Origin: Leucocoprinus leucothites
Taxonomy: Eukaryota; Basidiomycota; Agaricomycetes; Agaricales; Agaricaceae
Direction of reading: 5' to 3'
Assembly (NCBI GenBank): GCA_013368445.1
Contig: JAACJO010000001.1
Location: 1,116,001 to 1,180,000, forward strand
Length of the DNA stretch: 64,000 nucleotides
Shown here: positions 57,464 to 64,000 of the stretch, in pieces
How positions within the stretch are numbered: position 1 is the first letter of the stretch
Layout: every line of letters starts with the position of its first letter
Translations under genes and position numbers: made by a program
Notes under the pieces: generated by a model
Told to the model about the DNA's origin: nothing
The model's database searches: none
Seen by the model: the letters and a program-made list of their open reading frames with translations, nothing else

Positions 57464-58708
57464 TCAACATTTCTCATCCTCAAATATCCATGATCCGTAC
57501 GTCCCCCAGATTCCCTTTTGTATGTTGGCATTGGTTTTTAGAAGTTTAAGAAGACTCACCTTATCCTCGCAGACGTCCGGGGTTGAACGATACGTACCTG
57601 CAACATAAGCAGGGGCAGTCTCACATAGCAACTTCCTGTCCTCGCCCTTCTTGACGTTCCACAACCTTGAGCGGAAAAGCTACGTTACGGTCTGAGCATC
57701 TCAAACAACCAGCTGCTGATGTTGACGTACTCGTTTGTGAGACCCCTTTTTGATGCAACCCTAATTAGCAGAAGCGTCAGTCCATCGCTGCATTTAACAT
57801 CAAAATCAATAACGGTTTACCTTGTCCGTAAACTTACCCCATACAGGAGTACAGTCGTTTTCCTTGAAATTGACATTCCAATGCCCTTTAACGGCACCAA
57901 ATGGCCACTACGTGAAGATAAGCTCTGTGCCCAAAGCCCTGACATTGAGATGACGCACCTTGACCTCACATTGATCAGGAGAGCGAATGTTGGAACCGTT
58001 TATTTGGACTGCGGTTTCCATACACACTCGAGTACGGTTGGCCCAGAACGGCACGTTCCGCAGGCGAGCAGTATACCTTCGCGTGCCATACGCAAGACAG
58101 TGTGCGTCACCCTGCAACCCACTCCAATATAAAGCTGAAGCTGCAGGGGCACCGTCGAAAACACCCCTCCCAGCATTTCCTGCTTGACCATCGCTGACAC
58201 TGCTCACCCAGTGGCTTTCGGAACCGGGGTTTCCTGTGGTTCCGGCTGCCGATGGTCGCGCGTCCTCGACCGTGTGGGTGGGTGGCTCTACCAACTCTTG
58301 CTGTTCCAAAGCCCCGGGAGATCGAAAAATGAAGAAACTTTTCTGGAATCCTTGAATCAAGGCACAGGAGGAATAGCCTAGGAGCAAAAGAAACATAAAG
58401 ACGATAGCAACGATTGTTTTCTTGGCGCCTTTATCTTCGTCAAAGGTAACGGAGATGAGATGGGACTTTTCATTCGCGTAACTGGTTGTTCTATCGTTTT
58501 GTGAAATGTAAAGCGGGGTTGTGTGAAGGTGGACCTACCTCGTGGCATAGTTAGGGACGTGGTAGGTACGTCCTCCCTGTCTAAACCGTCCGTGAACACC
58601 AGAAAAAGACGGGTGGCACAGACTCTTCACATACCCGCTATCTTTGGAATGGCTTGAGTTCGACCCGTGGAACGAGTATGAGGGAGTAGAACTACTCAGA
58701 AACGTCAT
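57464..58708 (-). CDS. Type II membrane protein with two tandem Cys/Trp repeats
   Basis: Function unknown; the layout resembles uncharacterised basidiomycete proteins. Exons 58539-58708, 57959-58490, 57821-57907, 57731-57760, 57560-57679 and 57464-57514 give 329 aa. A short cytosolic N-terminus (HLISVTFDEDKGAKK) precedes a signal-anchor helix (TIVAIVFMFLLLLGYSS). A low-complexity stalk leads to two repeats: (1) HCLAYGTRRYTARLRNV, VCMETAVQINGSNIRSPDQC, GHWNVNFKENDC; (2) GCIKKGSHKRLFRSRLWNV, LLCETAPAYVAGTYRSTPDV, CEDKGIWGTYGSWIFEDEKC. Each has a C-E/M-E-T-A core, a PD-x-C motif and a W-containing strand. The start at 58708 is preferred over an in-frame ATG at 58768. Confidence 0.72.
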
Positions 58709-59141
58709 TAAATGGGCTTGGATGGTGCAATTTTTAAAAGGGAACTCCTGCCTGTTCATCTTTGGCATCCTGAAGAAGTTTGAGTGCGCCAAAAGTGTTT
58801 CGAGTTAGAGGAGTTATTGGTGCCACTGAAGACGAGCACTTACTGGCCATGAAATATTATATAGAGCGGGGCTGGTACAATGCTGGGAGGACTATGGGTA
58901 AGAAAAAGCACGGTGGCTTGGTGTGCATTTTGGGCGTGACAAACGCACAACGTGTTTGTGTGCTGCTTATTTTCTGTTCTAATAACTCTGCGGCTGCAGA
59001 TCTGAGGCGTCTGTTGATCCGGCTATTTTCAGGGTCGGTTTTCAGTACACATGGTCCAGAAGCCCTATCAGCACACGGCCCTATGTCTCCTATTCAAATA
59101 ACCAGTACATCTTGCTTGTCAACTTGTTCCTTACCGTGACC
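58709..59141. promoter_or_regulatory. Divergent promoter region
   Basis: About 430 bp between the membrane protein start and the oxygenase start. A 119-codon plus-strand frame at 58780-59139 has no domain and unusual composition and is not called. Confidence 0.5.
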
Positions 59142-60622
59142 ATGCTCGCTCGAAAGGCTACCGCTAATATAATCAGTAAACGCCGTCTAGCCACTGTTGC
59201 TGCCAATTCTGGTGCCTTTAAAATCCCTGTCATCGACTTTTCCAAGTTCAAAACTGGGGCTGGACCGAAGGAGCGACAGCAAACTGCCGAGGAAGTAGTT
59301 ACTGCATTCAAGAACAGTGGTTTCATTTACCTCAAAAACCACGGCGTTTCTCCCAGTTTGTACTCATCTCATCCACCTTTCGATGATTGTTTAATCAGAA
59401 ACTGCGCAGATACGATCCACAACACTTTCCGAAAGGCAGGTCCATCCATCTATGCCACATGTTGCGCGCCCGCTGACCAATGTTCCCCTAGAGTGCTGAG
59501 TTCTTTCGGCTCCCAGGTGAAGTCAAGGTAGGCTATATGTTGCCTAGTGTACCATGTACGAAGCAAATGAGGGTATCCAATGTCTAGTCAACACTCGCCT
59601 GGGAAGATCCACGTTCGAACCGTGGCTACGTCAAGATTGGTCGCGAACGAGTGACACAGTCCCAAGATCCCAATGAAATTGCGGCTCTCAGAGCCAAGGC
59701 CCCTGACTTCAAAGAGTCCATGGAGATTGGCCGCGATTGGGATAGCGAATGGAAGAACATGTGGCCGCGCGAGGTTGATGCTCCAGGTTTCAAGCAGACT
59801 GTGTTGAATTTCTACCAGGTATGAATTTGCGTCGACTTCGTTTGAGAGGAAAGTTCCTTGAGAAGTCCAATACCTTTGTAATTACCGTGATCTCACTGTG
59901 TTCGACAGACATGCCACCACCTTCATGTCGACGTCATGCGCTCGATCGCACTTGGACTCAATCTTGGGGAACACTTTTTCGACGATAAGATCAACGAACA
60001 GTGCCATAATTTAAGACTCCTGTCTTATCCGCCCGTGAAGAGATCCGTATTAGAGGGTGAAGGACAAGCTCGCGCTGGGGCACATAGCGGTGGGTAGACA
60101 TTGAAACCCTTTCTTGCTCAAATTCATTGAAGATAAGCGTTTCAACAGACTATGGGACATTGACACTGTTATTCCAAGATTCTGTATGTCATTACCGCTT
60201 AGTGGCTGTAACATTCATTTCATCAACTTAACTGCCAGGTGGGTGGATTAGAGGTCAAGAATCCACATACAGGACAGTTTATTCCCGCGACACCTATTGT
60301 AAGGATCTCCTTCCTTTGTCTGTGCGACACTTAATTCACCCTACTCCAGGAAGGCACGATTGTTGTGAATGTGGGGGACCTTCTAGCACGGTGGAGCAAC
60401 GATGTACTTCGTTCAACCCTTCATCGTGTTGTGGCGCCCCCTGCGAAACAGATCAACGCTGAAGAAACGATGACGCCTGCACGTCAATCCATTGCGTTCT
60501 TCTGCAACCCGAATTTCAGTGCGAATATTGCATGCTTACCAAATTGCGGAGACAAACCCAAGTACCCTGCGGTCAACGCTGGCGACTATATTGTTGGACG
60601 TCTTGCTGTGACCTATACCTGA
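59142..60622 (+). CDS. 2-oxoglutarate/Fe(II)-dependent dioxygenase (isopenicillin-N-synthase-like)
   Basis: Non-haem iron oxygenase of the DIOX_N/2OG-FeII_Oxy family; substrate unknown. Exons 59142-59359, 59399-59435, 59492-59527, 59588-59818, 59909-60089, 60149-60183, 60239-60298 and 60350-60622; 356 aa. The N-terminus MLARKATANIISKRRLATV may be a mitochondrial presequence. DIOX_N: IPVIDFSKF, AFKNSGFIYLKNHGVS, FRKSAEFFRLPGEVK. The jelly-roll core has the iron ligands His233-Ser-Asp235 (AHSDYGTLTLLFQD) and His291 (LRSTLHRV), plus Arg311 for 2-oxoglutarate (ARQSIAFF). The 59435/59492 junction requires a GC donor at 59436 (gcaggt). Similar to yeast-type ethylene-forming/flavanone-hydroxylase-like oxygenases; no neighbouring biosynthetic genes. 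Confidence 0.92.
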
Positions 60623-60727
60623 TTTTCATATCTTACTCGAAGAAGCGGGGTCACGATTTTGTATTATGAGTATGCTAAAATATCTGCACAGAAATTCAAT
60701 ATAACCGAGAGTAACCGAAGCCAGACG

Positions 60728-61776
60728 TTACATCAGTTCATCATCCATGTTGTCAAAGGAAAAGGGGCTCTTGTCCTTTTCAGACCACTTGGTGAGATCC
60801 CACTCCGGTGGGCCTCTGAAAGGCACCCCAGGTGCTCTGCCTTTGTAATCGCTCCAGGCTCTGGTCAAACCGGTGGTCTTGATTTCCGATTTCCCGATTT
60901 TGCCCTTCGTATACCATATCGTCTTTTCTTCCTTGGCGGCATTCACATACTCATCCACATCTTCAAGAAAACTTTTCTTCTCCTCAACATCTTTAATACC
61001 CTCCGCATACTCACGAAGTCGTGCTTCATACAGTGCTTGATCAGCTACTGCTGTTTCTTTGAACAGCGCGTTGGCAACGGCCTTGCAAGGACTCATATAA
61101 TCAGACTTGCAACCGATATCTTTCATATTTTCACCAAAGGTGTAGGCCGTCCGGAGCACACTCTCCAAATTAGCAAAACTTTTGGAGGAAAGCGTGCCGG
61201 AGCTTTGAAGGCCCTTGAGAGTTTCGAGGAGGAGTGCACCATAAAGCTTATTTGTGGCTTGTGTGAGCTCTCCATCATCGCAAGCTAACAATGAGCAGGA
61301 GCTTAGTGGTGGAAACGAAAGCACACAAAGGTCGCTCACTAGTCCACACCGACTCGAACTCGAAGAAGAAAGTCAATGCCTCTATCGTATAGAAGGTCTC
61401 TTTCCAGTCTTTTTTCGCGACCTTTGACTTGATAGTGATCAATACTGATTCAATGAGGTTGTGAATCGCGTATGGGTAATAGTCTGTGGGTGTTATTAGA
61501 GAGACGTTGACGCTCGGTGCATGTTCGAGTCACTGATTCAGTTGCGCTCGTTCTTATAGACTCACCATTATAAATATACATGTCAAACGCGTCTGGATTG
61601 CGTTTCTCCGCCTTTTGGAGGAGGTCGTTGACTATCTCTTTCGCTTTGTCGGAGATGAAGATTTCGGGATTTATGAAGGTATAACCCTTCGGGGGACCTA
61701 AAGAAAAAGTGTCAAAACCCTGAAATACGCATATGGAGGACCATCACACCTTGTTGGACGATGCTTCGGGGGCCAT
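60728..61776 (-). CDS. Unknown soluble protein, basidiomycete type
   Basis: Not recognised. Exons 61750-61776, 61566-61719, 61340-61483 and 60728-61284 give 293 aa. Start MAPEASSNKGFDTFSLGPPK depends on the acceptor after 61720, because the nearer acceptor leads to a stop. The protein is mostly helical by composition: INPEIFISDKAKEIVNDLLQ, YYPYAIHNLIESVLITIKSK, FYTIEALTFFFEFESVW, LYEARLREYAEGIKDVEEKK. No signal peptide, membrane helix or catalytic motif. The C-terminus is charged (WDLTKWSEKDKSPFSFDNMD). Tail-to-tail with the dioxygenase gene, stops 105 bp apart. Confidence 0.7.
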
Positions 61777-62777
61777 AATAAGGGTAAAAAGGTAGTAGGG
61801 AGAGAAGAGCAGACAGTGGAGGGAGGGAATATGTATGCCAAAGCTTATTCTTATGGCACCTGTCGTCCGAAGAGAACCCTTTCTGCACCAGTGAGTCAAT
61901 GATGATGCAAAGAGGGTTTTAATTGGAGACCCCGCAGTGAATTCTCTTGAATGAAGATTGCCATGCCGGGGATAGCTTGGATGCTTGGACGGGCAAGTAA
62001 TCAGGCACACTAATAGTATGAGTGTCTCTTTAACGGGTTTCCCATCCGGCGCTATTGAAATTTGCATATTGCTGTACACCAGAGGCGAGAACCTTCATCG
62101 AAAGTCGCTACTAAGGCTGAAGTGGAACGAAAGAGGCGATGGTGAAGCTAGTGTTCTTCCTTCGAATTGTGCTCGTGATTGAAGTGGTATGCCACGCCAG
62201 AGGCATGCAATACTGGGTCTTCCAAGTCTACAAAGCGATAAGTTTTTCCTACAAGTTCAGGGCTGGGGCTCAGGTTTTTGCTATCATTCGTGGAGCTTCG
62301 GGACTTTACCTAGTCTCCGACACTGTAACCACAAACGTTTGAAAGTCAATAAGTCTGCGTCAAATACGTAATGCTCGCTGACCTGACAAAAGTTTTCGGC
62401 ACGACAAAGTACGTTGAGGCCGTCCAAAAATTCTATGCGTAAACGTCATGAGCCCTTAACCCAAATCCTTTGGGACGCTCTGCACTCAATAGGGCTTTTA
62501 GTGGGAAAGCTTCCGATGACGGCATAGCGATGGCGACCTGTATATGTATAAAAAGATATCTACCTTGCTGTTGAAGCTCTCAATCACGCTTCCCGGAAAA
62601 CCGTGACTTGGACCCTTCGTTCGCCGCTTATGCGCGCTACAAACGAAGTATGGTGACCTATGCAACGATTAGACTATGTGTAACTGGCCTTTCACTATAC
62701 CATCAGTCCAGACAAGCCTGGCCTCTCTATTGTAACCTGCAAGACTGCGACGATTCTAGACGAAGGGCACTAGGAAG
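61777..62777. other. Intergenic
   Basis: About 1 kb upstream of the unknown minus-strand gene. Several short frames, none with recognisable content. No repeat or RNA gene found. Confidence 0.5.
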
Positions 62778-63210
62778 TTAGTTGAACTGGTGTCCGTTAA
62801 CATCCGCCCAGACCTTCCTTGAAATCTTAAACCACGTTATTAAAACCACGTTATCGAGGATCGGAAGGGTCGTTACAGGTGCACTTGAACTAGGCGGGAT
62901 CCTGGAATTTGGTCGATCTGTGCCGCTTGGCGCGGTAGACTCAATCCCTGCGGGCTCTTGGGCCTCAGGACGTTCATCCTCAAGGGCATGATGGTGGTAG
63001 TTTGAGACAGAACCAGTCGAATTCATCATTCATATTATTCGGGGATCTTACTTCAAGTGACTTAGATGGACCGCAAAGACGGTCGAGGGCACCGAGCGCA
63101 GAATGCGACTCGGAAGATAGTATAGAAAAATGACAAGAGGTAAGCTTTGAAGTACTTGAGCGGAATGGCAGAGATATTAACAAGTTCAATGAACATCTAC
63201 CTAATGACAA
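62778..63210 (-). CDS. Doubtful spliced open frame
   Basis: Two minus-strand frames can be joined by a GT..AG intron of usual size (donor at 63055, acceptor before GATGAACG) to read ...LCGPSKSLEDERPEAQEP and continue to GHQFN. There is no clear start codon, homologue or domain. The C-terminal part includes a short sequence duplication (AAACCACGTTAT on the plus strand at 62829-62840 and 62843-62854). Could be an unexpressed remnant. Confidence 0.2.
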
Positions 63211-63350
63211 TCCAAATCAAGAAAGCAAACAGAAATGCTGAATAGTTTATGACTATGTATGTAAGGCGGAGAGAATAAGATTAAGGTAGTGTCCACAGAG
63301 AAACAGATATGAGTGGATGAGCTTTGATTCGTTTTGAACATGCGGTCTGT

Positions 63351-64000
63351 CTAATCCCTGCTTCTTATAAGAGCAAGAGTATGTTGACCACCACAAGAGA
63401 CAGCCGAGGCAATGAAACCCTCGCCACGCACGATAATTGTTGGTGTTTCAACTACTTCTTTGTCGCCACACCCGAGTTCCCCTTGCAGGCCTTGACCCCA
63501 AGAGTACGCCTTGCCATCCCTCGTCACCGCTGCATTATTGTGGGTGCCGCAGGAAATCTGGACAACCGGATCGCCTTGAGGGAAGGTAACTAACGTTGGC
63601 GTAGGAAGGAACTGTGGTGATGCTCCCTCGTTTTTCTCTGCGTACTCCAACTTCCATTCGGTGATGGCGGGATGGTCCTCTCCTAAGCCGAGCTGGCCTC
63701 CGTCCATGCGTCCACAAGAATAGATTTTTCCTTCTCTCGTCAAGAACAGGGAGTGATGTTCACCGCCGGCAATCTGCACCACTCTATCTTGCCCGAGGCT
63801 CTCTCTACTAAGGGTTTCAACCTTCTGAGGCAAGAGGACCACATCATCATCCGTTGACGACCAACCGGTGCCAATCTGACCCATAGTATTCAGGCCCCAG
63901 CCCCAGACGTCGCCATTTTCATCAATAGCAAAGGAGTGGTAGGAGCCGGCGCCGACCTCAACGGCTTTTCGAGAACGCGTTCCAAGGCTAATCTTTTCAG
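63351..64000 (-). CDS. RCC1-repeat protein (3' part; gene continues past right edge)
   Basis: C-terminal part of an RCC1-type seven-bladed propeller, probably the Ran guanine-nucleotide exchange factor (Prp20/Pim1/RCC1). The frame is open from the right edge to the stop at 63351. Propeller repeats are clear: VEVGAGSYHSFAIDENGDVW-GWG, VVQIAGGEHHSLFLTREGKI-YSCG, VVQISCGTHNNAAVTRDGKA-YSWG and AVSCGGQHTLAL. The insert between repeats (LGLGEDHPAITEWKLEYAEK) resembles those of fungal RCC1. At least 210 residues are visible with no intron. The N-terminus and nuclear-localisation signal lie outside the window. Confidence 0.9.
   Translation of the reverse strand, partial: EKISLGTRSRKAVEVGAGSYHSFAIDENGDVWGWGLNTMGQIGTGWSSTDDDVVLLPQKVETLSRESLGQDRVVQIAGGEHHSLFLTREGKIYSCGRMDGGQLGLGEDHPAITEWKLEYAEKNEGASPQFLPTPTLVTFPQGDPVVQISCGTHNNAAVTRDGKAYSWGQGLQGELGCGDKEVVETPTIIVRGEGFIASAVSCGGQHTLALIRSRD

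Noticed and set aside
58780..59139. 119-codon plus-strand frame before the dioxygenase
   Set aside because: Lies in a divergent promoter region, without homology or consistent splicing to the oxygenase gene.
1..64000. tRNA, rRNA, CRISPR or biosynthetic gene cluster
   Set aside because: No cloverleaf with matching A and B boxes, no rRNA signature, no spaced direct repeats, and no set of adjacent tailoring or synthase genes were seen.

Overview
The window is nuclear DNA from a filamentous fungus, most likely an Agaricomycete (mushroom-forming basidiomycete). The evidence is a high gene density (about 35 protein-coding loci in 64 kb), genes split by many introns of roughly 45-70 nt with GT..AG borders, convergent or divergent neighbours often only 10-100 bp apart, and an AA14-type polysaccharide monooxygenase, a family best known from wood-decaying basidiomycetes. 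No bacterial-style operons, rRNA, recognisable tRNA or CRISPR array was seen. Exon models were built by hand: splice sites were chosen so that reading phase is kept and family motifs are continuous across junctions. Where phase does not close, this is stated.

Layout, left to right. 0-12 kb: 5' part of a gamma-tubulin complex component (GCP5-like), secreted AA14 monooxygenase, SPT3 (SAGA), MGM101 (mitochondrial DNA maintenance), DDI1 (ubiquitin-like/aspartyl protease/UBA shuttle), ATG29 (autophagy) and YIH1/IMPACT (GCN2 control). 12-22 kb: succinate-semialdehyde dehydrogenase, a GCPII-like M28 metallopeptidase with His-rich insertions, and two neighbouring secreted cysteine-rich proteins. 22-34 kb: a cysteine-free thioredoxin-fold-like ER membrane protein head-to-head with the Golgi protease KEX1, a small ubiquitin-like-fold protein, NDUFAF3 (complex I assembly), a NOL11/UTP8-type ribosome biogenesis factor, a MogA-MoeA fusion for molybdenum cofactor synthesis, and SPC19 (DASH complex). 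34-44 kb: NDUFA8, a lipoate-protein ligase, NDUFA1 (84 aa in four exons), an orphan Ser/Pro-rich protein, a REEP/TB2-DP1 ER-shaping protein with a long disordered tail, and BUD31. 44-64 kb: a small TA-flanked inverted-repeat element, K+/H+ antiporter KHA1, a stomatin-like protein, an EVE-domain protein built of microexons, a 53-nt poly(A) tract, a membrane-embedded aminopropyltransferase-like gene with two apparent single-base frameshifts, a BTB/POZ protein, a repeat-containing type II membrane protein, a 2-oxoglutarate/Fe(II) oxygenase, a basidiomycete-type unknown, and the 3' part of an RCC1-repeat gene at the right edge.

Most genes are conserved housekeeping loci, and no dedicated metabolic gene cluster was found. 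Mitochondrial functions are frequent (MGM101, NDUFAF3, NDUFA8, NDUFA1, lipoate ligase), with three complex I genes inside 11 kb. The less ordinary material is the cysteine-rich pair made of symmetrical phase-1 exons, the 7-nt and 16-25-nt microexons, four introns that appear to use GC donors, the frameshifted aminopropyltransferase-like gene, the short inverted-repeat element and several orphan proteins. No convincing new multi-gene system is claimed.
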